NCBI GenBank assembly: GCA_002371295.1
Contig: DFGZ01000211.1
Span: 1 to 7,151 of the forward strand
Direction of reading: 5' to 3'
Source of the DNA: Oribacterium sp. UBA3737
Lineage (GTDB): Bacteria > Bacillota_A > Clostridia > Lachnospirales > Lachnospiraceae
DNA length: 7,151 bases
The position numbers were made by a program, and so were the translations under genes. The notes beneath the pieces were generated by a model. It had not been told where the DNA came from, ran no database searches, and saw nothing but the letters and a program-made list of their open reading frames with translations. This document shows positions 1 through 6,423 of the stretch, piece after piece (positions within the stretch are counted from its first letter, which is position 1; each line of letters starts with the position of its first letter).

Positions 1-107
1 GTATACAAAAAAGACTGAACAAAAATCGGAAGCGCATAGATACTAGAGCCTTTGACCTTGCTATGAGTAATATGATGCACTATTTTGATGAAATGGGTGT
101 TAAGTAG
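1..107 (+). CDS. C-terminal tail of an unrecognised upstream gene (partial)
   Basis: An open reading frame enters from the left edge in the frame beginning at base 3 and ends at the TAG at 105-107. It encodes 34 residues, ending in ...DLAMSNMMHYFDEMGVK. The tail is basic at first (QKRLNKNRKR) and then amphipathic, as expected for a C-terminal helix of a cytoplasmic protein. The two other frames hit stops almost at once, which supports this frame. I do not recognise the family from so short a piece. It is 95 bases upstream of the importer operon, and a promoter candidate lies between them, so it need not be co-transcribed with it. Confidence 0.5.
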   Translation, partial: IQKRLNKNRKRIDTRAFDLAMSNMMHYFDEMGVK

Positions 108-145
108 ACCTGAATGACAAAATGTGGTAATATACAGCATAGATA

Positions 146-173
146 TTGAAAAAAGGTTAGCCGTAAGAATAAT
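146..173 (+). promoter_or_regulatory. Candidate sigma-A-type promoter for the importer operon
   Basis: TTGAAA at 146-151 matches the -35 consensus at 5 of 6 bases. AATAAT at 168-173 matches the -10 consensus at 5 of 6 bases, with a 16-base spacer. Transcription would start near 180, leaving a short leader with the GGAGG ribosome site at 190-194 and the ATG at 203. No riboswitch-like structure fits in such a short leader. This call rests on consensus matching only. Confidence 0.45.
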
Positions 174-202
174 GAAAACAGCATATTGCGGAGGTTAAGA
201 CC

Positions 203-1384
203 ATGAAAATAAAAAAATGTATCATCTCGGCTATTGCATGTATGGCACTGGTTTTGTCAATGGCAGGCTGCGGTGGTGCGGGAGGCAGCGCCCCGGCAAG
301 CGGAGGCGCCGACACCGTAGTGGGAGCAGTCTCAGATAAGAAGAGCCTTAAGATTGCCATACTTACTTCACTTTCCGGAGTTGATGACGGCTCCTTCAAC
401 GAGGACAATTACAATGGGATACTCAGCTTCATAGAAGAGAATCCCGGTTCCGAGGTAACGAACGTACGTGAGAATACGGGAGATGCTGCTGCCTGTATTA
501 AGGCTCTTGAGAATGTGGTCGCAGATTATGATGTATTTGTATGTGACGGCTTCCAGTTTGCCGGTATCGCAGAGGTGGCAGAGGACAATCCTGAAAAAAA
601 GTTCATTCTGGTGGATACGGTCCCAACGGATGCGGACGGCAACGAAATAGAAAAGGACAATATATATTCCATGACCTTCAAAGAGCAGGAAGGAGGTTTC
701 CTCTCCGGTATGGCAGCAGCCCTTTCCTCTACTACAAAAAAAGTTGCGGTTGTGAATGGTATAGCTTTCCCTACTAACGTCAGCTATCAGTATGGCTTTA
801 TGTCCGGAGTAAACTACTGCAATAGGCATTACGGTACAGGTGTCGAAATAGTCGAGCTTCCCTCCTATGCCGGTACCGATGTTACCGGAGCCGATGTAGG
901 CGGCAATTATGTGGGTTCTTTTGATGATCCCGCCAATGGCAAGGTCGTAGGCGATGCCCTTATCAAGGAGGGCTGCGATATCATCTTCGTGGCTGCCGGA
1001 GCTTCCGGTCACGGAGTTTTCACCGCTGCTAAGGAAAGCCCTGAAAAGGTTTATGTGATCGGCTGTGATACTGATCAGTACAAGGACGGTGCCAATGGAA
1101 GCGATAATATTGTCCTTACCTCATGTCTCAAGATCATGGGTGAAAATGACAAGAGGGTTCTGAAGACTGTTCTTGACGGATCCTTCAAGGGCGGCAATTA
1201 TGTACTTGGAGTCGATTCGGATTCCATAAGTTATGTGAGCGATCCTTCGAGCTGCCAGCTCAGTGAGGATGCGATCACCAAAATAGATAAGGCGTATGAT
1301 CTTATCAAAAATGGAACCATAGTTCCCGCTGCTGCCTTCAATAACCTTACACCGGATAACTTTACCGGTATAGATGCGGAGTGA
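203..1384 (+). CDS. nupN: BMP-family nucleoside-type ABC transporter substrate-binding lipoprotein
   Basis: This is the 393-residue extracytoplasmic receptor of the importer encoded downstream. It binds the ligand outside the membrane and delivers it to the permease pair. The start is set by GGAGG at 190-194, eight bases before the ATG. Residues 1-22 form a lipoprotein signal peptide (KIKK, then a hydrophobic core) ending in S-M-A-G-Cys23, so Cys23 should be lipidated. A Gly/Ala/Ser linker follows to about residue 48. BMP/PnrA-family landmarks come in order: GVDDGSFNED (59-68), the NPEKKFILVD strand (129-138), the FKEQEGGFLSG block (159-169), GIAFPTNVSYQYGF (186-199), AAGASGHGVF (264-273) and IGCDTDQ (286-292). 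The length is slightly above the usual 330-360. Characterised family members mostly bind purine nucleosides, but some bind other ligands, so the substrate is inferred. The symbol is by analogy with Bacillus nupNOPQ. Confidence 0.93.
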   Translation: MKIKKCIISAIACMALVLSMAGCGGAGGSAPASGGADTVVGAVSDKKSLKIAILTSLSGVDDGSFNEDNYNGILSFIEENPGSEVTNVRENTGDAAACIKALENVVADYDVFVCDGFQFAGIAEVAEDNPEKKFILVDTVPTDADGNEIEKDNIYSMTFKEQEGGFLSGMAAALSSTTKKVAVVNGIAFPTNVSYQYGFMSGVNYCNRHYGTGVEIVELPSYAGTDVTGADVGGNYVGSFDDPANGKVVGDALIKEGCDIIFVAAGASGHGVFTAAKESPEKVYVIGCDTDQYKDGANGSDNIVLTSCLKIMGENDKRVLKTVLDGSFKGGNYVLGVDSDSISYVSDPSSCQLSEDAITKIDKAYDLIKNGTIVPAAAFNNLTPDNFTGIDAE

Positions 1385-1397
1385 TGTCATGAAATAC

Positions 1398-1430
1398 AAG
1401 GCGGACGGTTTTAGGCCGCCGCCTTTTTTT
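1398..1430 (+). terminator. Intrinsic terminator/attenuator between receptor and ATPase genes
   Basis: The left arm is AAGGCGG-A-CGG (1398-1408) and the right arm is CCGCCGCCTT (1416-1425). They pair over about ten base pairs with one bulged A and a seven-base loop, and a run of seven T (1424-1430) follows. This is a strong rho-independent terminator, 13 bases after the receptor stop codon. No convincing promoter fits between it and the ATPase start at 1470. The likely role is partial termination, giving more receptor than transporter core. Confidence 0.85.
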
Positions 1431-1469
1431 CTATTGCTTGTACGGAGATAGGAGGAAAAGGAAATCAGT

Positions 1470-3032
1470 ATGGAGGATTCCGGATTCATTGTCGAAATGA
1501 AACATATCACCAAGCGATTTCCGGGCATCATTGCCAACAATGATGTTTCACTGAGCATAAGGAAGGGTGAGATATTTGCTCTTTTAGGCGAGAACGGAGC
1601 CGGAAAATCGACGATAATGAGCGTACTGTTCGGAATGTATGAACCGGACGAGGGTGAGATTTTTATCAAAGGGAAAAAGGTCAGCATCAAGTCTCCGCGC
1701 CACGCCACACAGCTCGGTATCGGAATGGTGCATCAGCACTTTAAGCTCGTATCAAATTATACTGTGACCGAAAACATCATACTCGGCTCAGAACCCCAGA
1801 ATAAGCTGGGAGGCTTCATCCCACGAGTGGACATCAATAAGGCTGATGCGGATATTGCCGGGCTTTCTCGGAAATATGGTCTTAAAGTAGATCCGCAGTC
1901 CGTGATAAGCGATCTGAATGTTTCGACCCAGCAGCGCGTTGAAATACTCAAGATGCTCTACAGAGATGCCGAGATCCTTATCTTTGATGAGCCCACGGCA
2001 GTACTCACTCCCCAGGAGATAGAATATCTTCTTGATATCATCAGAAAGCTGAGAGAGGGCGGCAAGACAGTGATAATCATCACACACAAGCTTGAAGAGA
2101 TAAAGGCCATCGCCGACAGATGCGCGATTCTCAACAGAGGCAGGCTTATCGACATCAGGAATGTCGCCGAAACGACAGCCTCCGAGATGGCGCGTCTCAT
2201 GGTGGGACATGAGGTTTCTTTTACGGTTGACAAAAAAGAACCCGTTTTCGGAGATGTTGTGCTGAAGGTGGACAATCTCACCGTGAGGAACAAAGCCGGA
2301 TACGATACAGTAAAGAATGTATCCTTTGAGGTGCATTCGGGAGAGATATTTGCAGTGGCGGGGGTATCCGGCAACGGACAGAATGAACTTGTGGATGCAA
2401 TAGCCGGACTTGTGAAATGCTCAGAAGGCAGGATAATCCTTAATGACGTTGATATCACGGATCATTCAATCCGCCGGCGTATCGAGGAAGGCATAGCATA
2501 TATCCCGGAGGATCGTCATAATGTGGGGCTGGTTCTGGGCTTTATGTTGAAGGACAATCTGGTATTAAAAAATTACTATGATGAAGTTTTTTCCCAAAGG
2601 GGAATAATAAACGAAAGTGCCCTTATTGATAACGGCTCCAGACTCATCGAAAAATATGACATAAGGAGCAGCAGGGGCAATACTACCATTGTAAGCTCCA
2701 TGTCCGGAGGAAATCAGCAGAAAGCCATCATCGCCCGGGAAATAGAGATGAAAGGAAAGCTAATCATCTTCATGCAGCCAACCAGAGGTCTTGATGTGGG
2801 AGCAATATCAAATATACACAAACAGATAGTTGCGGAGCGAGACAGGGGTGCGGCTGTACTTCTCGTATCCCTTGAGCTGGATGAGGTCATGAATCTGGCG
2901 GATACCATCGGTGTCATATTCGATGGCTCAATAACCCGGATTGCCAAGTCATCTGAGCTTTCAATGAACGAAGTAGGAGAGTACATGGCAGGAGTCGGAA
3001 AGGCAGAGCGTGATGAAAAAAATAATGGTTAA
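1470..3032 (+). CDS. nupO: Nucleoside-type ABC importer ATP-binding protein with two ABC domains
   Basis: This 520-residue cytoplasmic ATPase powers the importer. It is one polypeptide with two ABC modules, as in RbsA/MglA and NupO. Module 1 has Walker A GENGAGKS (40-47), Q-loop Gln89 in MVHQHF, signature LNVSTQQ (149-155), Walker B ILIFDEP with Asp173/Glu174, and H-loop His206. Module 2 begins near residue 263. It has a lysine-less Walker A GVSGNGQN (298-305), an intact signature SGGNQQ (412-417), a Walker B carrying Met435-Gln436 in place of Asp-Glu, and Ser467 in place of the H-loop histidine. Degeneracy of module 2 is usual in this family. The full AGGAGG at 1450-1455 is 14 bases from the ATG, and AAGGA at 1458-1462 has better spacing. 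The start fits family N-termini (VEMKHITKRFPGI). The neighbouring BMP receptor and permeases favour nucleoside over sugar transport. Confidence 0.93.
   Translation: MEDSGFIVEMKHITKRFPGIIANNDVSLSIRKGEIFALLGENGAGKSTIMSVLFGMYEPDEGEIFIKGKKVSIKSPRHATQLGIGMVHQHFKLVSNYTVTENIILGSEPQNKLGGFIPRVDINKADADIAGLSRKYGLKVDPQSVISDLNVSTQQRVEILKMLYRDAEILIFDEPTAVLTPQEIEYLLDIIRKLREGGKTVIIITHKLEEIKAIADRCAILNRGRLIDIRNVAETTASEMARLMVGHEVSFTVDKKEPVFGDVVLKVDNLTVRNKAGYDTVKNVSFEVHSGEIFAVAGVSGNGQNELVDAIAGLVKCSEGRIILNDVDITDHSIRRRIEEGIAYIPEDRHNVGLVLGFMLKDNLVLKNYYDEVFSQRGIINESALIDNGSRLIEKYDIRSSRGNTTIVSSMSGGNQQKAIIAREIEMKGKLIIFMQPTRGLDVGAISNIHKQIVAERDRGAAVLLVSLELDEVMNLADTIGVIFDGSITRIAKSSELSMNEVGEYMAGVGKAERDEKNNG
2997..3003 (+). 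promoter_or_regulatory. Ribosome binding site deciding the first permease start
   Basis: GGAAAGG lies inside the end of the ATPase gene, nine bases before the ATG at 3013 and six before an in-frame GTG at 3010. A later in-frame ATG at 3025 has no ribosome site at suitable distance. ATG 3013 is preferred; GTG 3010 would add one residue. Confidence 0.45.
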
Positions 3033-4140
3033 GCTCCTCGGAAAAGAGAAGCTGCAGATGTTCAGGATATCTTTGTTTGCTGTACTGATGAGTTTTATCG
3101 TCGGCGCCGTGATCCTGATCCTGATCGGAAAGAATCCTTTTATGGCATATGCGAACTTTTTTCAGGGGTCGGGCTTTCTCCCCAAGGGGAATTATGCCGG
3201 ACGTCAGAATATGTTCACTGACCTCATGAGCTTTCTGGACGCACTGACACCGATGATCTTTGCGTCGCTGTCAGTTGCCGTGGCCATGAAATGCGGTCTT
3301 TTCAATATCTGTGTATCGGGAATGATGCTTGCTGCAGGCTTTCTGGCGAGCGTTATCGTAGGTATGTCGGATATGCCTGCACCCGTTGCGAAACCGTTTG
3401 TCATAATCATCGGGATTGTTGCCGGTGGAGTCATAGGAGGATTTATCGGCTGGCTTAAGTACAGATTCAATATAAATGAAGTGGTTTCGTCCATAATGCT
3501 GAATTATATACTCATGTATATCACCACTTTCTTTATCAATACCTTCTTTGTCGATCCGACGTCGAGACAGAGTAAGCTGATAAGTGAGGCATCCCGTCTT
3601 ACACTTGTAGGGGTAAGGACAGAGACACTCAAAATGGATATCCCTCTCGCCTTTCCTCTGGCAATCGTTACAGGTGTATTTATTAAGTTCTTTGTGGACA
3701 GGACTACGATGGGCTATGAGATTAGGGCTGTAGGCATGAGCCGCAAGGCAGCGGAATACGCCGGTATCAGTGTGCGGAGCAGTATGATAAAGACTCTGAT
3801 GATATCTGGTGCACTTGCAGGTCTTGCAGGAGTTTCGTATTTTTGCGGATACACTGGCTCTATCAGGCCCGGGGTCGTGCCGGGTATGGGCTTTAATGCG
3901 ATAGCGGTAGCGCTTCTCGGAAACAGCGATGCCATAGGATGTATTTTTGCATCCTTCCTCATTACTGTGATATCAAAGGGATCAATCTATCTTTCCAGCC
4001 AGCAGGGTGTTGATATAGAGATTGCGGATCTCATTACTGCCGTGATCCTTATTTTTGCCTCATGCGGCGAATTAATCAGGAGATATGTGGCAAAGGCATC
4101 GGCTGAGATGGAGCTGGTCGAAAAGGAGAGTGAAGCGTGA
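3013..4140 (+). CDS. nupP: ABC importer permease, BPD_transp_2 family, first of pair
   Basis: This is a 375-residue integral membrane protein, one half of the channel of the nucleoside-type importer. It has a short basic cytoplasmic N-terminus, a first membrane segment at about 18-39, then a family-typical periplasmic-side loop (41-75). Roughly eight or nine further hydrophobic segments follow. Family landmarks are CGLFNICVSG (94-103), NEVVSSIMLNYI (155-166), GYEIRAVGMSRKAAEYAGI (234-252), the ALAGLAGV stretch (267-274) and GFNAIAVALLGN (293-304). The RAVG...AAEYAGI block is the cytoplasmic loop expected to contact the ATPase. The gene overlaps the ATPase gene by 20 bases in another frame and overlaps the next permease by four, so translation of all three is probably coupled. 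The acidic C-terminal tail (EMELVEKESEA) shows no domain. Length is typical for the larger permease of NupOPQ-like systems. Confidence 0.92.
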   Translation: MKKIMVKLLGKEKLQMFRISLFAVLMSFIVGAVILILIGKNPFMAYANFFQGSGFLPKGNYAGRQNMFTDLMSFLDALTPMIFASLSVAVAMKCGLFNICVSGMMLAAGFLASVIVGMSDMPAPVAKPFVIIIGIVAGGVIGGFIGWLKYRFNINEVVSSIMLNYILMYITTFFINTFFVDPTSRQSKLISEASRLTLVGVRTETLKMDIPLAFPLAIVTGVFIKFFVDRTTMGYEIRAVGMSRKAAEYAGISVRSSMIKTLMISGALAGLAGVSYFCGYTGSIRPGVVPGMGFNAIAVALLGNSDAIGCIFASFLITVISKGSIYLSSQQGVDIEIADLITAVILIFASCGELIRRYVAKASAEMELVEKESEA

Positions 4141-5099
4141 TAGATACGATAATAATAGACGGACTGGCGTTTGCCCTGCCCATGTTCATCATGGCGGTGG
4201 GCGGCATTTTCAGTGAAAAAAGCGGAATAACAAATCTGGCTCTTGAAGGACTTCAGGGTTTTGGTGCCTTTGTGGGATCCCTTGTAGCTGTGCTGCTCGC
4301 ATCAAGTGCTCTCGCCGGGACAGGTGCTCCGTACCATATATCCTTCCTGATGGCTTTTATCGGAGGCATGCTCTATTCGCTGGTACATGTTCTGCTATGC
4401 GTCAGGTTCAAGGCTAATCAGATAATCAGCGGTGTCGTGGTAAATATCATGGCCACTGCGCTGACGAGTTTTCTTACAAAGAGGATAAACGAGGTTCTGT
4501 TCATGCAGAAGTCAGACAGTTTTGTTCTTGAAACAAGCCTCAGATTTACGGTTCCGGGATTATCCCGGATTCCGGTACTCGGAGCTGTATTTACCAATAT
4601 GTATCCTTTTGAGGTGCTGATCGTCATAGTTGCAGCCATTTCCTGGTATGTACTCTATAAGACACCCTACGGAATGCATTTGAGAGCCTGCGGCGACAAT
4701 CCCCATGCGGCCGATGCGGCCGGGATTGATGTCGACCGTGTGCGTATCATAGCTATAATGATTTCTGGAGGTCTGTCAGCCATCGGCGGCATGAGTTATG
4801 CTTATTCCATTTCGGCGAGATTTTCCCCGAGTATTTATCTTGGCTATGGCTATCTGGCTATCGCAGCGCTCATTTTCGGTAACTGGTCAATCCTTCCTAC
4901 CTTCAGTGCATGTCTGTTATTTGGCTTTGCCAGAAGCGCGGGTCAAGTAATCATACAAAAGCTGGGGATGCCCTCCTCGTACAATGACCTGGTAAGGATA
5001 CTGCCTTATCTGCTCACACTTATCCTGCTGGTATTCTTCAGCAAAAAGACAGTCAGTCCCAGAGCCCTCGGAGAGATATATGACAAGGGCAAGAGATGA
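4137..5099 (+). CDS. nupQ: ABC importer permease, BPD_transp_2 family, second of pair
   Basis: This 320-residue membrane protein is the partner of the preceding permease; the two form the heterodimeric channel. Translation begins at a GTG whose last two bases belong to the TGA stop of the previous gene (GTGA, four-base overlap). AAGGAG at 4123-4128 lies eight bases upstream. Family landmarks are GGIFSEKSGITNLALEG (22-38), ANQIISGVVVNIMA (93-106), GMHLRACGDNPHAADAAGI (179-197) and GYGYLAIAALIFGNW (236-250). About eight to nine hydrophobic segments are visible, the last at about 284-302, followed by a basic tail. The RACGDNP...AADAAGI block is the probable ATPase-coupling loop. It lacks the long periplasmic loop of the first permease, as usual for the smaller subunit. 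This appears to be the last gene of the operon. No clear intrinsic terminator follows at once, only the inverted repeats described after it. Confidence 0.92.
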   Translation: MIDTIIIDGLAFALPMFIMAVGGIFSEKSGITNLALEGLQGFGAFVGSLVAVLLASSALAGTGAPYHISFLMAFIGGMLYSLVHVLLCVRFKANQIISGVVVNIMATALTSFLTKRINEVLFMQKSDSFVLETSLRFTVPGLSRIPVLGAVFTNMYPFEVLIVIVAAISWYVLYKTPYGMHLRACGDNPHAADAAGIDVDRVRIIAIMISGGLSAIGGMSYAYSISARFSPSIYLGYGYLAIAALIFGNWSILPTFSACLLFGFARSAGQVIIQKLGMPSSYNDLVRILPYLLTLILLVFFSKKTVSPRALGEIYDKGKR

Positions 5100-5103
5100 C
5101 GGT

Positions 5104-5210
5104 ATCCGGTAATGATTTTAATGTTACAATTCAGCGCCAGACAATTTATGGTGTACATGCCGGATCATATGATCCATCTTAAGCACTTTTATGGAATATT
5201 GTTACCGGAT
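5104..5210. repeat. 107-base segment bounded by a 9-base perfect inverted repeat
   Basis: ATCCGGTAA at 5104-5112 is the exact reverse complement of TTACCGGAT at 5202-5210. As RNA the pairing can extend inward four more positions (5113-5116 with 5198-5201) using two G-U pairs, giving a 13-pair stem. A 14-base perfect palindrome, GGATCATATGATCC, lies inside at 5162-5175. No long T run follows the right arm, so it is a poor intrinsic terminator. It could be a small non-autonomous mobile element, a structured 3' end of the importer transcript, or chance. CGGT flanks both sides (5100-5103 and 5212-5215, the latter offset by one base), which is too short to count as a target duplication. Confidence 0.4.
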
Positions 5211-5254
5211 TCGGTTCAAACCCATTTATAAAGACTGTCAAATCAATCTATATT

Positions 5255-5286
5255 AAACCTGTAAATCTTTATTTTATATCAGGTTT
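5255..5286. repeat. 7-base inverted repeat with AT-rich loop
   Basis: AAACCTG at 5255-5261 and CAGGTTT at 5280-5286 are perfect reverse complements around an 18-base AT-rich spacer. The right arm ends five bases before the ATG of the broken open frame at 5291. It could be an operator-like site or a weak hairpin; there is no T tract directly after it. Confidence 0.3.
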
Positions 5287-5290
5287 CAAC

Positions 5291-5493
5291 ATGAGATTTT
5301 TGACTTTCCAACCCTATGACTGGCGTGAAACAACCGTCGATAAAGCTATAAGCAGATTCTTGTAGATAAAAACAGTATCAGGGAACAGGTCATATTCCAG
5401 GATAAGCTTTGGGAGTTTAACCGGCTGAAACCATCTGATCGTGATAAGGAATATTTCTATAAAGATGAGAAGATTGACTGGGAAAACCTTTAA
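5291..5493 (+). pseudogene. Small frameshifted protein gene, family not recognised
   Basis: ATG 5291 opens a frame reading MRFLTFQPYDWRETTVDKA and ends at TAG 5363-5365. From 5344 a second frame carries on with protein-like sequence, SYKQILVDKNSIREQVIFQ followed by DKLWEFNRLKPSDRD and a KIDWENL end, to TAA 5491-5493. One missing base (or two extra) near 5342-5343 would join them into a protein of about 67 residues. The second part is rich in charged and aromatic residues and looks like a genuine conserved C-terminus. I see no clear ribosome site, only a weak AGG before 5291. I do not recognise the family. It may instead be the tail of a larger gene lost by deletion, with the first frame being chance. 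A sequencing error is also possible. Confidence 0.4.
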
Positions 5494-5500
5494 ATGTAAT
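5474..5500 (+). promoter_or_regulatory. Weak candidate promoter upstream of the HAD gene
   Basis: TTGACT at 5474-5479 matches the -35 consensus at 5 of 6 bases, and TGTAAT at 5495-5500 matches the -10 consensus at 5 of 6. The spacer is 15 bases, shorter than the usual 16-18. It would start transcripts near 5507, about 100 bases before the HAD start. This is consensus matching only. Confidence 0.22.
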
Positions 5501-5607
5501 GCTTCCATAGCCAATTAGATTTGCGTCTGTATGTCAGAATAAACAGTGAAAAGCATGGGTTTTGTGAGAGACTAAGGGGGATCCTGTCAGAATATGGCAT
5601 CAGCTGC

Positions 5608-6342
5608 ATGTTTGAAAGGAATAAAAGAAAAGTGAGAACAAAAGCAGCAATTTTTGACATTGACGGAACGCTGTACGATTATGATATAGCAAATGAAATA
5701 GCCGTGAAGGCACTTTCTGAATATATGTCTGAAAATTTCGGCTGGGATCAACGGACTTTTCAGGAAGAGAACCGGCGTATGATGTTAAAACTCCATCATG
5801 GTATGGGTGATGTGGCAGCTACTCATAACCGGCTGATCCGTTATCAGAATATTCTGGAGGAGCACCGGATGCCTCTTTTTCCTCATGCAATGAATATGTA
5901 TAAACTGTATTGGGGAACCCTTCTTGATTCGCTTAAACCTTTCCCTGACATAGATAAGACATTTCATGAGCTTAAACGGCTGGGAATAAGAATCGGTATA
6001 GGTTCAAATATGACAGCTCTGGTTCAATATCTGAAGCTGGAAAGATTGGATCTTCTCAGATACGTTGACTTTATCGTTACAAGCGAAGAAGCATGTGCGG
6101 AAAAGCCGGATCGGAAATTGTTTGAACTCTGCATAAAGAAAGCAGAAGCTGAACCGGACGAATGTTTATTTATCGGAGACAGCTATAAAAATGATTATTG
6201 CGGCGCAAAGGATGCAGGGATGAGAGCCTTATGGTTTGTGCCGCAGGAAAAACAGATAAATATGTCCATCCCTGAAGAGGCTTTGACTGATCAGATCAAA
6301 ACCTTCCCGGAGATTTTGGAAAGGCTCAAGATGCTCACCTGA
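5608..6342 (+). CDS. HAD-superfamily hydrolase (phosphatase, subfamily I, helical cap)
   Basis: This 244-residue cytoplasmic enzyme should remove phosphate from a small metabolite. Numbered from ATG 5608, motif I is FDIDGT with nucleophile Asp17 and acid/base Asp19. Motif II is GIGSNMT with Ser133, motif III is EKPD with Lys166, and motif IV is IGDSYKNDYCGA with Asp191 and Asp196, the Mg2+ ligands. Residues of about 28-105 between motifs I and II form an alpha-helical C1 cap, as in the YjjG and phosphoglycolate phosphatase group. The start is uncertain. ATG 5608 has no ribosome site. GTG 5632 has AAAGGA at 5614-5619, twelve bases away, and would put motif I close to the N-terminus as in most relatives. 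TTG 5521 would add 29 residues. The substrate cannot be read from sequence. A nucleotide is a guess based only on the neighbouring nucleoside-type importer. Confidence 0.88.
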   Translation: MFERNKRKVRTKAAIFDIDGTLYDYDIANEIAVKALSEYMSENFGWDQRTFQEENRRMMLKLHHGMGDVAATHNRLIRYQNILEEHRMPLFPHAMNMYKLYWGTLLDSLKPFPDIDKTFHELKRLGIRIGIGSNMTALVQYLKLERLDLLRYVDFIVTSEEACAEKPDRKLFELCIKKAEAEPDECLFIGDSYKNDYCGAKDAGMRALWFVPQEKQINMSIPEEALTDQIKTFPEILERLKMLT

Positions 6343-6354
6343 TCTAAAGTCATA

Positions 6355-6360
6355 TATAAT
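6355..6360 (+). promoter_or_regulatory. Candidate -10 box for the zinc-ribbon gene
   Basis: A perfect TATAAT lies 12 bases after the HAD stop codon in an AT-rich stretch. The best -35 at 17 bases spacing, TGCTCA at 6332-6337, matches only 3 of 6 bases, so the promoter is uncertain. A transcript starting near 6367 would have a leader of about 57 bases before the ATG at 6424. No terminator is seen after the HAD gene, so read-through is also possible. Confidence 0.3.
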
Positions 6361-6423
6361 AATGTCAAGATACAAAAGATGTTGAAGAGTAAATTTCAGT
6401 AATCAGGGGAGCCGAAGGGAAGT

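Noticed and set aside
108..202. Searched the importer leader for a riboswitch or attenuator
   Set aside because: Only 95 bases are available, with a promoter candidate near the middle. No strong hairpin or known aptamer pattern is seen.
368..1012. Long open frame on the minus strand (214 codons) opposite the receptor gene
   Set aside because: It is a shadow of the strongly supported receptor gene. It has no ribosome site and no recognisable domain, and its composition is what a complement of this coding frame gives.
1121..2458. Several minus-strand open frames opposite the ATPase gene and receptor end (1121-1708, 1788-2336, 1958-2458)
   Set aside because: They overlap unmistakable ABC motifs on the + strand, overlap each other and show no family features.
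2361..2871. Missing Walker A Lys and Walker B Asp-Glu in module 2 as a sign of a pseudogene
   Set aside because: The same loss is usual in RbsA/NupO-type tandem ATPases, the frame is intact and full length, and the flanking permeases are intact.
1470..3032. Ribose/galactose importer ATPase (RbsA/MglA) as an alternative identity
   Set aside because: The receptor is BMP-type rather than a sugar-binding Peripla_BP_4 type, and there are two different permeases as in NupPQ rather than one.
5280..5322. Possible purine riboswitch, because GGTTTCAAC and TGAC-like pieces resemble its core
   Set aside because: The P1 closing helix, a compact P2/P3 loop pair and the conserved GACTA-type element in the right place are absent, and it lies after the importer operon rather than before it. 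The resemblance is short and likely chance.
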